This document shows positions 6,234 to 15,900 of a stretch of DNA of 17,399 bases, one piece after another (position 1 is the stretch's first letter; each line of letters starts with the position of its first letter). Source of the DNA: Syntrophomonas sp. UBA4922 (lineage in GTDB: Bacteria; Bacillota; Syntrophomonadia; Syntrophomonadales; Syntrophomonadaceae). The stretch lies in the NCBI GenBank assembly GCA_002398825.1, contig DHBS01000040.1:59177-76575 (forward strand). Reading direction: 5' to 3'. Made by a program: the position numbers and the translations under genes. The notes under the pieces were generated by a model that was not told where the DNA came from, did not search any database, and saw nothing but the letters and a program-made list of their open reading frames with translations.

Positions 6234-6370
6234 AATAAGTCCTCCCATCCTCTCATAGATATGCCTTCCATATCGGTTGGCTTGAGATTTATCCCTCCTT
6301 TAGCCCTGAATTCCTAAATAAGGCTTAACCGGGCTTTCCGCCCGGAGGCAATTTCATCCAGTTTATCATA
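6234..6370 (-). promoter_or_regulatory. Structured leader and possible promoter of the lipoprotein gene
   Basis: On the minus strand a -10-like TATGAT (complement of 6365-6370) would give a leader of about 125 bases; no convincing -35 box accompanies it. The leader contains a GC hairpin (6329-6334 with 6340-6345, loop of 5) and a looser AGCC/GGCT pairing beside it. Then comes a perfect ribosome-binding sequence AAGGAGGG (complement of 6293-6300) with no start codon in range, and finally the real ribosome site at 6240-6246. I could not match it to a known riboswitch class. Confidence 0.3.
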
Positions 6371-6589
6371 TCTGCAGGAATATTTTACTAGAAAGAAGGA
6401 CTCTGGGAAATGACAAAATTTTTACATGCCCGCCGGCTGCAAAATGGGTACGGGAGTGATAATGAAGGATAGGCAAGTCAGGATGATTATGTTAACATAT
6501 TAGATTGTGAGGGGTTCGATTGCTTATTATGGAATTACCTGGTGGAAGGCTGCTGGTTAAGGGGTATTCCAGCTAAAGAGGAAAGGTTA
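6371..6589. other. Rest of the divergent intergenic region upstream of walJ
   Basis: Together with the leader at 6234-6370 this makes a gap of 356 bases between the lipoprotein and walJ starts. I see no convincing gene here. AT-rich patches (for example around 6411-6426 and 6486-6502) could hold walJ promoters, but no -35/-10 pair with proper spacing stands out. Only very short plus-strand frames are present, such as 13 codons from the ATG at 6463, and nothing supports them. Confidence 0.4.
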
Positions 6590-7396
6590 ATGATTGAGAT
6601 ACATATACTGGCTAGCGGAAGTACCGGCAATGCCGCCCTGTTTCAATTCGGTTCCACCTCTATCCTGATCGATGCGGGCATCAGCGCCCGGCGTATCGCC
6701 AATGGGCTCAAAGCGGTGGGGAGCGATGTCAGGGCGATTGATGCCATCCTCTTGACCCATGAACACAGCGACCATATTAAAGGGGTCGAAGTCCTGGCGC
6801 GCCGCTTTCAGATCCCGGTTTATTCACGGGCCAAGACCTGGGAGAGGCTTCCCTTCAGAGACAACATTCCCGGCAGATGCTGCTGTTTACTCGACGATAC
6901 CATGAAGATTGGCCCGGTGGACCTGGAATGCTTTCGCATCTCCCATGATGCCGTTGATCCGGTAGGTTTTACCTTTCATTACCGCCAGCGCAAACTGGCT
7001 TTTGCCACCGATGTGGGCTCTATAACCAAAACGGTCGTTGACGCTCTTTCCGGGGCGGATGTGGCGGTGCTGGAGGCTAACCATGATCGGGAGATGTTAG
7101 CCAAAGGACCTTATCCGGGCTTCCTCAAACAGCGCATCAGCAGCGGCAGGGGACATCTCTCCAATGACCACAGCGCTCGAATCCTGGCCCAGATAAAAAT
7201 GAAACCTGGATTGCGGGTCTTCCTGGCCCACCTCAGCCAGCAGAATAACCGCCCCGATATAGCTGAAGACACGGTGGCCCGTTATCTGAGAAAACAAGGC
7301 TGCGATGTGGGGCGCGAAATCATTCTGCATCAGACCCATCCTCAACAAGCGGTGGGGTGCCGGGTGCAATCGTGGCTAAACCAGCCGCGGCCATAA
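6590..7396 (+). CDS. walJ: Metallo-beta-lactamase-fold hydrolase WalJ (YycJ family)
   Basis: A 268-aa cytosolic protein of the YycJ/WalJ branch of metallo-beta-lactamase-fold enzymes, thought to be nucleases; in Firmicutes the gene usually lies with walRK. The N-terminus IHILASGSTGN and the metal-binding motif THEHSDH (H57, H59, D61, H62) are visible. They are followed by H119 (ISHDA), D141 (ATDVG), H164 (EANHD), the family motif GHLSN (188-192) and H213 (LAHLS). The start at 6590 is chosen because the family begins with this short N-terminus and GAGG (6578-6581) is 8 bases upstream; a GTG at 6542 would add 16 residues of no recognisable meaning. Here the gene is separated from htrA-rlmH by five genes and converges on the thioesterase gene, with 22 bases between the stops. 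Confidence 0.92.
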   Translation: MIEIHILASGSTGNAALFQFGSTSILIDAGISARRIANGLKAVGSDVRAIDAILLTHEHSDHIKGVEVLARRFQIPVYSRAKTWERLPFRDNIPGRCCCLLDDTMKIGPVDLECFRISHDAVDPVGFTFHYRQRKLAFATDVGSITKTVVDALSGADVAVLEANHDREMLAKGPYPGFLKQRISSGRGHLSNDHSARILAQIKMKPGLRVFLAHLSQQNNRPDIAEDTVARYLRKQGCDVGREIILHQTHPQQAVGCRVQSWLNQPRP

Positions 7397-7418
7397 CGTC
7401 TGGGATTCATAACTTCCA

Positions 7419-7892
7419 TCAATCCTCTGGAACTTTCCAATGCTCCTTCTCTTGCTGCCAGTTCCACAGCTCATAATATTCCTGCGGCGGCCTCAAGATC
7501 GTAGCTTTGCAGGACGCCAGGCATTTTCCGTCTTCAAGGCAAATCTCTGCAGCAACCTTGGCTCGCATACTGCCCCCTTTAATAACCCATCCGGTAACCG
7601 TAAGCGTTGTATTGGTCGGCACCGGGTGCCGGTATTTAACCTCCAGGCTGGCGGTAACAAAGAGGCGGTCATTCCCACCATCGATCATTATCGCCCGGCC
7701 TGAGGTTTCATCCAGGATGGCGGCAACAATGCCGCCATGAACGAATCCGGGATAGCCGTTGAAGTGTTCCGGGATTTCCAGTACGGCCCGGACCTTTCCC
7801 TCTTCGGGGTGATTGAACCACACCATTTTCAGACCGATATTATTTTCCCGGCCGCATAAAAAACAGGTCCGGGAAACAGGTTGTTTGTTCAT
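7419..7892 (-). CDS. PaaI-type hotdog-fold thioesterase
   Basis: A 157-aa hotdog-fold protein of the PaaI/4HBT thioesterase group, expected to hydrolyse an acyl-CoA thioester in the cytosol; the substrate cannot be told. The N-terminal CFLCGRENNIGL (10-21) and the catalytic-loop region GFVHGGIVAAILDETSG (49-65), with HGG at 52-54 and acidic D61/E62, are typical. A beta-rich core follows (TASLEVKYRHPVP, then the TLTVTGWVIK strand). The two N-terminal cysteines (C10, C13) recur in many relatives. The ribosome site AGGAGGA (complement of 7898-7904) is 5 bases from ATG. It lies 97 bases downstream of ppiB on the same strand, with a hairpin between them, so co-transcription is possible but not certain. 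Confidence 0.9.
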   Translation of the reverse strand: MNKQPVSRTCFLCGRENNIGLKMVWFNHPEEGKVRAVLEIPEHFNGYPGFVHGGIVAAILDETSGRAIMIDGGNDRLFVTASLEVKYRHPVPTNTTLTVTGWVIKGGSMRAKVAAEICLEDGKCLASCKATILRPPQEYYELWNWQQEKEHWKVPED

Positions 7893-7947
7893 TACAGTCC
7901 TCCTGTAGACTATCTCTTGAGATGATTGGCGGAGTGGGGTTAGGGCT

Positions 7948-7973
7948 GGCCGGTATCATAAATGAAACCGGCC
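7948..7973 (-). terminator. Hairpin between ppiB and the thioesterase gene
   Basis: GGCCGGT (7948-7954) pairs with ACCGGCC (7967-7973). The stem continues past one A-A mismatch with TCA/TGA. In the direction of ppiB transcription no T run follows, so it is at best a weak terminator or an mRNA-end stabiliser. A GCTTTT tract lies on the other side, for plus-strand reading. Confidence 0.4.
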
Positions 7974-7989
7974 GCTTTTCCCCTGACCG

Positions 7990-8511
7990 TTATTTCTTTT
8001 CAACCGGGGGATACTCCACTCCGAAGGTATCCACCTGAGCGGCTTTTATACGCTGGTCGTTTAGAGGCCGGTCACGGAAGTCCCGCTTTTGGGCGACAAT
8101 ATCATCCACCGCTTCCATCCCTTCCAGGACCTTGCCGAAAGCCGCGTACTGCCCGTCGAGATGAGGCGCCGCTGCCACCATGATGAAGAACTGGGAGCCG
8201 GCAGAATCCGGATGCTGGCTGCGGGCCATGGACAGGACCCCGCGATCATGCCGCAGGTCATTTTTAATGCGGTTGGCTGCGAATTCGCCCTGAATACTGT
8301 AGCCCGGCCCGCCGGTTCCTGTACCCTGGGGACAGCCGCCCTGAATCATAAACCCGGGGATAACCCGGTGAAAGGTGAGGCCGTCGTAGAAACCGCTTTT
8401 CACCAGGGATATAAAGTTATTGACCGTATTAGGGGCCGTTTCGGGATAGAGTTCGGCCTTGATAATGGCGCCATTTTCCATTTCGATTGTAACAACCGGT
8501 TTGGTAGTCAT
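7990..8511 (-). CDS. ppiB: Cyclophilin-type peptidyl-prolyl cis-trans isomerase
   Basis: Catalyses cis-trans isomerisation of X-Pro bonds during protein folding. A single cyclophilin domain fills the 173 residues, with no signal peptide, so cytosolic. The active-site block GFYDGLTFHRVIPGFMIQGG (40-59) holds Arg49, Phe54 and Gln57. It is followed by GTGTGGPGYSIQGEF (63-77) and SAGSQFFIM (103-111). The human-type Trp that contacts cyclosporin is replaced in PHLDGQYAAFGKV, as in many bacterial forms. The C-terminal tail (about 160-173) is a little longer than in the Bacillus enzyme. The ribosome site GGAAG lies about 6 bases from ATG, and an extended -10 promoter lies 30 bases upstream. Confidence 0.95.
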   Translation of the reverse strand: MTTKPVVTIEMENGAIIKAELYPETAPNTVNNFISLVKSGFYDGLTFHRVIPGFMIQGGCPQGTGTGGPGYSIQGEFAANRIKNDLRHDRGVLSMARSQHPDSAGSQFFIMVAAAPHLDGQYAAFGKVLEGMEAVDDIVAQKRDFRDRPLNDQRIKAAQVDTFGVEYPPVEKK

Positions 8512-8540
8512 AACATCTTCCTTTCACGTTTGCTAGGGCT

Positions 8541-8549
8541 ATTATACCA
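8541..8549 (-). promoter_or_regulatory. Extended -10 promoter of ppiB
   Basis: Read on the minus strand this is TGGTATAAT, a perfect extended -10 element (TGnTATAAT). It would start transcription near 8534, about 23 bases before the ppiB start codon. The -35 region is poor, which extended -10 promoters tolerate. Confidence 0.55.
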
Positions 8550-8627
8550 GATATGAAGATGAATTCCATTTAACCCGGGCTAGAGGCAGTTTATGAGCAA
8601 GGCTATATCTTGAGAAAGATTGTGGAT

Positions 8628-8633
8628 TATAAT
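8628..8633 (+). promoter_or_regulatory. Possible -10 box for the HD-GYP gene
   Basis: A perfect TATAAT lies 42 bases before the ATG of the HD-GYP gene. TTGAGA is only 12 bases upstream, too close for a normal housekeeping promoter, and at 17 bases there is no recognisable -35. It is therefore a tentative call. It faces away from the ppiB promoter at 8541-8549. Confidence 0.35.
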
Positions 8634-8675
8634 AAGAATCAATACCAGAAATAGTGACGGAAAGAGTGATGGCTT

Positions 8676-9806
8676 ATGAACCTGAAGTCCTATACAATCG
8701 CCGCTTTGGCCGGAACCGCCCTGCTGGTGGCCATAGCCGGGACTGTTCAGCTGCCCCAGCTGGCCACAGCCCTGTTGTTCTTTTTGATGGGGCTGGCGGT
8801 AACAGTTTCGGGAGCAGCCTATTTCAAAAACCTGCAGACCCTTAATTTACAGGGCAGGGTTATCAGCGGGATTGCAGAATTGCACCTTAAGCCCGATGGG
8901 GAGGAGGCTCTACAGCAAATCGAAAAGATTCTTAATAGAATGTTTCCCAGGGCTACACTATACCGTTATCCATTCTCGGGGCAGAGCGGTCCCATCACAG
9001 AGTGGGAACCAGCTTCCCGCTTAGCCCGGCAAAGCCTGGAAGAGAGCCGGGCCCTGATTATATATGGGCGGGGCGAAGAAGATATACAGTTGCCTGCCGG
9101 GATTGAAAATCTGGCCGTAGTGCCATTAGGCAGCCTCAATCTCCAGGCCTTGTTTATGATCAATATACCGCCGCAAGTCGGCCCTAGGAACCTGAAGACG
9201 GTGCTGGAAGCCCTGCTGAATCATCTAGGGGTCGTGTTTGGCCGGGTTGAGCTTAAACAGCAGGAACAGCAACGCTGTGAAACACTACTGGGGGCGGCTG
9301 TTCAAGCCATGGAAAGCCATCAACCCGTATTTATAGGTCATGCCCGGCGGGTAGCCCGCATCAGCCGCCTTATCGGCCAGCGTCTGGGGATGACAACAGA
9401 AGAGCTGCAGCAACTGGTCTACGCGGCCTTATTGCATGATATCGGCAGGGGGACGGCCGCCCCGGAGGATGAGGCCGAAATGGACCATGCTTCTTTAGGC
9501 CAGCAGATGATCCCGGCCAAAGAATCCCTGGCAGCCATAAAATCAGCGGTCTGTCATCATCATGAACGCTATGACGGCAGCGGCTACCCTTTAGGCCTGA
9601 AGCACACCGATATACCCCTGGCGGCCCGAGTAATCGCAGTGGCTGACATATATGACGCCCTCACCAGACTGGCAGATGAGGAGGAGGCCTATGATCATGA
9701 CCAGGCCCTGGCGATAATCAAAAAAGCCATCGGTACTCAATTTGACCCCCTGGTGGTAGTAGCATTTGAGGAGGTGGCAGCGGAGCCAGGGCAGGATCAC
9801 TCTTAG
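8676..9806 (+). CDS. Membrane-anchored HD-GYP domain protein, probable cyclic-di-GMP phosphodiesterase
   Basis: A 376-aa protein. Two hydrophobic segments (about 6-24 and 28-48) anchor it. Residues 60-190 form a GAF-like region without a clear ligand motif, followed by a short helical linker. Residues 205-368 are an HD-GYP domain: H222 (GHARRVA), H254-D255 (HDIGR), H271, HHERYDGSGYP (295-305), IPLAARVIAVADIYDALT (313-330) and the closing GTQFDP. HD-GYP enzymes hydrolyse cyclic-di-GMP with two or three metal ions. The usual HDIGK lysine is Arg258, and the stretch after it (GTAAPEDEAEMD) differs from the common KIGIP, so activity is probable but not certain. The ribosome site is weak (GGAAAG, 11 bases from ATG). 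A large secreted-protein gene follows 135 bases downstream on the same strand. Confidence 0.88.
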   Translation: MNLKSYTIAALAGTALLVAIAGTVQLPQLATALLFFLMGLAVTVSGAAYFKNLQTLNLQGRVISGIAELHLKPDGEEALQQIEKILNRMFPRATLYRYPFSGQSGPITEWEPASRLARQSLEESRALIIYGRGEEDIQLPAGIENLAVVPLGSLNLQALFMINIPPQVGPRNLKTVLEALLNHLGVVFGRVELKQQEQQRCETLLGAAVQAMESHQPVFIGHARRVARISRLIGQRLGMTTEELQQLVYAALLHDIGRGTAAPEDEAEMDHASLGQQMIPAKESLAAIKSAVCHHHERYDGSGYPLGLKHTDIPLAARVIAVADIYDALTRLADEEEAYDHDQALAIIKKAIGTQFDPLVVVAFEEVAAEPGQDHS

Positions 9807-9818
9807 CAAGAGTCTTTT
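9799..9818 (+). terminator. Small hairpin over the HD-GYP stop codon
   Basis: ACTCTT (9799-9804) pairs with AAGAGT (9808-9813) around the 3-base loop AGC, followed by CTTTT. The stem overlaps the stop codon TAG (9804-9806). With only six weak pairs it would be a leaky terminator or attenuator between the HD-GYP gene and the IPT/TIG gene. Confidence 0.35.
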
Positions 9819-9837
9819 GTCTTATAGAGGTTTAAAC

Positions 9838-9960
9838 ATGGTAAATCGCTATACTCAAAGCTTAAAGTCGGCCCTGAGAGTAATCGATACTATTAGGGAG
9901 GGATTGATGGTATTTAGGCTTAATTACTGGAGGAGGGGCCAATGCAAGACAGAAGCTTGA
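9838..9960 (+). CDS. Possible 40-residue leader peptide
   Basis: An ATG frame of 40 codons in front of the giant IPT/TIG gene, in a different frame, overlapping its first 19 bases. AGAGG (9826-9830) lies 7 bases from ATG. The peptide begins MVNRYTQSLKSALRVIDTIR and is basic. It has no signal peptide and matches no family I know. The strong ribosome site of the IPT/TIG gene lies inside it (codons 31-33), so if translated it could couple to or modulate that gene. The alternative is plain untranslated leader. Confidence 0.28.
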   Translation: MVNRYTQSLKSALRVIDTIREGLMVFRLNYWRRGQCKTEA

Positions 9961-12900
9961 GGAAAGCAACCCATATTAAAATCGCCATCAGAGTCCTGGT
10001 AGGACTCATAGTCTTTTTAAGCTTTTTTTCTTATGGATTAAAACCGCTTCAGGCGTTTGACCCCCAGAATTACAGCATAGACACGATTACTGTTTTTAAG
10101 GTTTATAATGCCGAAAGGCAGTTGGAACAACGCCGGGTGTTGATTACCGGTCAATACCTTAAGGATGCCTCGGTAGGCATGATTACCAGCAGTGGCTACC
10201 AGGAATTAAAAGACCGCATCAATAACTCCGAGGGACTCTTGCAGTTCAATATTAATCAGGATCAAACCGGCAATTATCTGGTCATCGAGGGGCTCTCCAT
10301 TGCCCTTAACGAAGGAGCTATGCCCGGTTTATCCGGGGTAAACCGTAAAGTCCGGGTGGGATTGGATGACCTGCACATTTCCGGCACCAACCTCAGTACG
10401 GTCAAATACACCCCGGGACTCAGTGCCGGCTATGAGCATGAAGGCGCTTATACCGCCCTGGACAAAGGCTGTTTCGACAGTGACAGTGAAGTGGCTATTC
10501 CTAAACCCGGCGGTGCCTTGGGATTGCAGAACCTGATATTCGAAAAGACCGAAACCTCAAGTTATGAACTCAGACCGGGGATAAATAGAACTGTAGAGAT
10601 CACAATTAAACATACTTATCTGAATCAATTCCGCTTTGTTCAGGATATATCTGTCCAAGGACTGGAGATGTACCCCAACCGCGGCGAAGCAGGTTCCAAG
10701 CTGATCTTTCAAGCCCCGCACCCCCAGCTCAATACCTATGAGGTGTTTTTTCTAAAAAACATTGATGGAACTGATCCGTACACAAGCGTTAACCAGGGTA
10801 AAAACCGCACTTTTCAGAGCAATGTAAACCATATGGACATCCTTACCGTAGAGGTTCCCAACCTGCCGGTAGGGGAATATTACGTGGTTTTAACCAATCC
10901 GGTGGCTTTCGGTTTCGATCCCATGAATCAAGTGGTTCAAGAGCTTATAGTTGGGCAGCCGCAGTATCAGAAGTATACGGTGATCGATGCCAATATCAAG
11001 TCGGTCATCCTCAGTGTTCAGCCTGCTTCCGGACCGGATACGGGTTCGCGGGTAACCATCAGCGGACAATTTTTTGGAACCCTGAATATACCCGAATTCG
11101 TGCCTGATGAAACCACCATTCTAACCCCTGATCCCCCGGTCAACTCTAAAGAGCTTTTGCTCACTTATGGTCCTGGAACTTACCGGGGAACACCAATCAA
11201 AGAGGTACAGCGCAAGTTGAAGGTTATCATTGGGGATCAGGCTACTTTTCTACCCCGGGCTGACGGCTCCGGGTATGAAGTGAGTTTTAATGCCGACCTG
11301 GATATCATCACGGTACACAGTGCGCAGGTAGCCGATGCTGTTACCGATCCCCGCAAGGATGTTGTGGTGGAGACCGAGACCATACTTACCAGAGCCGATG
11401 ACAAGACCATCGTTTTTACCGAGAGGGCCTCGTTGAGCAATGGCTACACCTATATCCCCAGCAAAATTCAGCCGCAAATTGTGAGTATGAGCCCGGATAG
11501 GATTCAAGTCATCGCTTCCGGAGGGCATTATGTGGTGCCTGAAGACCGGATGGCCGCCATAACCGGCAATAACTTTGCGGTAACCCGTTTCATCGACGCT
11601 CAGGGACAGGAAATACTGCGCTATCCCATCCTTGAGCTGGGGCCGGAGCTGCTCCTGGACAAGAACACCCAGCCGGAGCTTTACGTCCGGGTATTCGACA
11701 AGAACGGCCGGGAGGTGGACGGAACCGAGGGCAATGAATTAGGAACCAGGATTTTGTTCATGATTCCGGCTGATTCCAGTTTGAACACCCTGGGAAAAAA
11801 CTATTTAAAAGTAACCAATCCCATCAAAAATTCCCCCCATCCCGGACTATCAGCCCAGCGCCCCGATTTTATCAGTTTTGTCAACCCTGAAGCCAGCCGC
11901 CAGCCGGTCATCACCGGGGTCAACCCTGATGCCATCACAGTTGACGGCGGTGAAAGCATCGAGATAGCAGGCAGCAATTTCATGAGCGGGGTCAAGGTAT
12001 TCATCGACGGCTGGGAAATAAGCCCGATTTCACGCCAGGAAGACGGCAAGAGAATCACTCTGCAAGCCCCGTCCGGGCGTGAAGGGGAGACCCAGCTGCA
12101 GGTCATGAATCCCGAAGGAGCTATGGATACAGCTTTATTTACCTATGTTCTTACCTATACCAACCCCAAAATATCCGGTTTTGCCCCCAAACTGGGCAAA
12201 ACCGGAACCCTGGTTATGGTTAAGGGGGATAATTTCCTTAAACCGGAGCCATCTTCCGGAGAGAGCAGCCCGCTGAAACTGATCGGCACCCGGGTTATGA
12301 TGGAAGGGCGGGAAATCAACCAGTACAACCGCGATCCCGTCACTAATAAAATCGAATTGCAAAATTATGTCAATAACGAACAGCCTTTGTTGCGCATTCA
12401 AAGCGGAGGCGGGGCTTCGTACCTGGAACTGGCCGATTACTATCAAGCCGTGCTCCTGCAGGCTAACAGCCCCGGCAAGGAGCTGTTCACCCTGGATAAG
12501 GCCCATAACGGGGAAATCACGCTCAGCAACGGCTCAGACTTGACCTATAAACTGGAAGTAAATCCCGACAAGCAGGTGGAAGCAGTGCTATCCAACGGCT
12601 TCAGGGCATTGCTCACCCTGTCTGGGTCGTCATGGGAGATTGCCGGCAGTCCCCCTTTGAGATTGGATATTAAGACCCTCTACCAGGTGAACAGCAGCAA
12701 TCATTTCACCGGTAAGCGGGTAGAGGTTGTGGACAGCGAAACCCTGCTGTTTACGGTGCCAGTCTTGGAGGCGGACGGGTACTACGACCTGACTGTCATT
12801 AATCCTGATACCAAAAAGGACAGCCGGGTCGATGAGGCTGGCTTCTACTACTATAAAATGCCTTTATCCCGTCCGGAGATCACCGCAATCGAACCTGATC

Positions 12901-15900
12901 AGGGCTCCACCCAGGGCGGCTATACTATCGACATTAAGGGCCGGGAGTTCGAGGATAACGGCAATACCAAGGTCAAAGTGTTCATCAACGGCATGGAAAT
13001 CAAAGCTGCCGATACCCAGGTAAACAGCAGCGGCGACATGATTACCGTAAAGGTTCCGGCTTATCCCGGCGATTTGCGCCAGGATAAAAGCACTGACCGC
13101 TTAACGGTGCCGGTGGTCATCGTTAATCCGGACGGGGGCAGTGCCGGGGTCAAACAGGGATTCACCTATGTGGTTCCCAGCAGTCACCCCTTTATCACGG
13201 CATTGACACCATCAAAGGGCAGCGGGGTCGGCCAGGAGGTGGTGGAAATCACCGGCAGCGATTTTCGTTATTTTGAACCCTATGATGATGCCAACCGCAA
13301 CCAGATTCGAGACCCAAACGAGCCTTTCAGCGACCTTAACCACAATAATCGTTGGGACAGTGAGATTGACATAGACGATCCGCTGACCGATTGGAGAGCG
13401 CCGGTAGCCCTCAATCACAGCCAGTATGATCATTACTACGATTCACCCATCTTGCCCCGCATCTATTTTGGGCAAGAAAGAGCCCGTATCGTAGAATTTG
13501 CCCGGGGTTATGTGAAAGTGCTCACCCCGTCGGCTGCCGCTGGCACGGCCAAGGTTTACCTGCTCAACAATGATGCCGGTATTAGCAACACGGTGAACTA
13601 CAGCTATGAGGCTTTAACCCCCCGCATCACCAGTCTGGTGCCCGCCCAGGGGCCTAAGCAAGGCCGTCAATACCTGGAGATGTTCGGCAGCGGTTTCGCC
13701 AACACTGCAATTACTGTTCTGCACGATGGCAGTATCGAAACCCTCAACATGCCGGCGGTTCGTTTCGGCAGTATTGATAATCGCAGTATTCCAAGCGATC
13801 AGCCCAATTCCGGCCGGATCGACAATGGCTTGGCGACAGTACAGTTGGCAGGAGGCTTAACTGTGGAATACCAGGCCGGGAATACATTAAAGCTCAGGGT
13901 GGAGGAAAAAGGCCATGTTTTTGAGCAGGTTTATTCCTATGATGACACTCCGGTTTATATCGATTTGGGACAGCTCCGGCTGCAAGGCGATGAAAATACT
14001 TCATACGGCGGTTATGAGCTGCTCAAAGTAAGCGTGGAGGAGCGCCGTCTTGTAGTGGAGCGGGGTTATGCCCCACAGGTGGAGATGCTTTCCGGTCGTC
14101 AGCTGGCAGTGAAAACCCCCAGCTACTATACCATAGGGGTGGTGGCGGTCAGGCTTTATAACCCTGACGGCAGCCAGGCCCAGGCTCAGTACGAGTATAA
14201 AAACCCCGACAGTCATCCTCAGATCGTGAACATTACCCGCGATGGCAACGAACCCCAGGTAATTACAATCGGGGGTCAAAGCCGGCGCATATTAAAAATG
14301 GATTATCGATCCCGGGCGGTGATCAGTGTTTTAGGCCAGGATTTCCGCGAAGGGGCCCGCATTCAGGTGGGAGATTTGTTCAATATAGAGTCTAAGGACA
14401 TTGACTATGAACTCCCCGGAAAGCTCAGCTTCGTTATGCCGCTGGCAGCGGAAACGGCCGTCGGCAACCTGTACCGGGTGGTGGTTGTCAATCAGGACGG
14501 GGGCACCGCTGCCTCAGACCAGATACCCGGGGAAACGAGCATTTACTTGCAGTTTACCAGCGGTGAGAGCAGCCCCGGCCTGACTTCGCTTTCCCCGGCC
14601 ATGGGGCCAGCCAGCGGCGGTACCGCAGTGCTTATCGCCGGAAGTGATTTCCGCAGCAGTATCGATGGTTACGATGATTCCCTGGAGGTTTATTTCGGCT
14701 CCGTAAAGGTGCCTGACGGCGATGTCAGCCTCCTGGATTATAAAACCTGCCGGGTGATAACCGTTCCGGGGAGCCCGGGGACGGTTGATGTTAAGCTGGA
14801 AAATCCGGACGGAACCGTGGCCGGCCTGGCTGGTGCTTATACTTATATCAGCGAACCTGAGGTGGCAACGGTTTGGGATAGTGCGGGAAATACCCGCATC
14901 ACCGAGCTTTCGATCCTGGGGGGACAACAGATCACAATTAAAGGCAGCGGGTTTTTACCGGGTGCGGTGGTGATATTTAACCCGGTGTTGGCAGAAAGCG
15001 CTTCTGCTGCCGCGGGAAGCCCGCTTTATCGTACTGTAGGCCGAACTGTAGAGGGGCGCAACGTCCGGGAAAGCGAGCCTTTTTACCTGCAGTCCGGGCA
15101 GGCGGTGGCCGCCCAGGTTTTAAGTCCCGACACCCTTCTGGTTACCGCACCCGGAGGGGCAATCGGCAGCGGCGGTTTACTGGTAAAGAATCCTGACGGG
15201 GGGGCCAGTGATATTCTGGAATTGCCTTATGATCTCCCCAGCTTACCGTCTCCCGGGGAGGTAACAGCGGAAATAATCCACGATTCTTACGCTGACTGTG
15301 ACCGCTATATCAAGGTTCATTGGACTCTGGTGAAGGATGCTTCCCAGTATGAGATCTATGTGCTGATCGATAATGAACGCGAATACATAGGCTCGACCCG
15401 GTTGACCTCATTCGTATATCAGAGTCTTAAGCCAAACCGCAGCTATCAATTCGTAGTAACTGCGGTTGGAGACTTCGGCTCTTCGCCGCCCTCCATGAAG
15501 AGCAACCGGGTGCGCACCGGATCACAGGCGGGCAACCCGGACAGCGACGGCAGTCCGGGGGAATACAGCCAGACGGTGCGCAAAGGCAACCAGGTCTTTT
15601 ATAGCATCGGAACCAGGGATGATTCCAGAGGCTGGTTTCTTGACCTGACACAGGGGCAGCTGGCTGGAGCCACAGAGGTTGAAGTAGCTATTCCGGCCGC
15701 TTTGATCAGCCGCAACAGCAGTTCCGATCTGCGCATTCGCGGACGGGACTTTGAAATCAGCATCAGCCCGGCTGTATTTAATACTCATCAGGTCAGGACG
15801 GCCGCCCGGCAGGATGATGCCGGGATTCGTTTAAAGATCGCCCCGGCTGCTCCTCAAACCGGAGCGGTATCAGGCAATTTACTGTCGACGCCGTATAGCA

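Noticed and set aside
6191..6271. Minus-strand frame of 26 codons overlapping the lipoprotein start, as a leader peptide
   Set aside because: The orphan AAGGAGGG is 21 bases from its ATG, too far to serve it, and nothing else supports translation.
6234..6370. Cyclic-di-GMP (GEMM-I) or another known riboswitch in the lipoprotein leader
   Set aside because: Fragments such as GGGCTAAAG looked suggestive, but the conserved GCAAA and tetraloop-receptor parts are missing. I found no fit to TPP, SAM, cobalamin, fluoride or ydaO-type cores either.
6542..6589. Upstream GTG start adding 16 residues to WalJ
   Set aside because: The family begins at the IHILASGSTGN segment, and a ribosome site (GAGG) fits the ATG at 6590.
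8089..8556. Open frame of 155 codons antisense to ppiB
   Set aside because: The opposite strand carries a complete cyclophilin with all motifs and a promoter. The plus frame has no ribosome site or recognisable domain.
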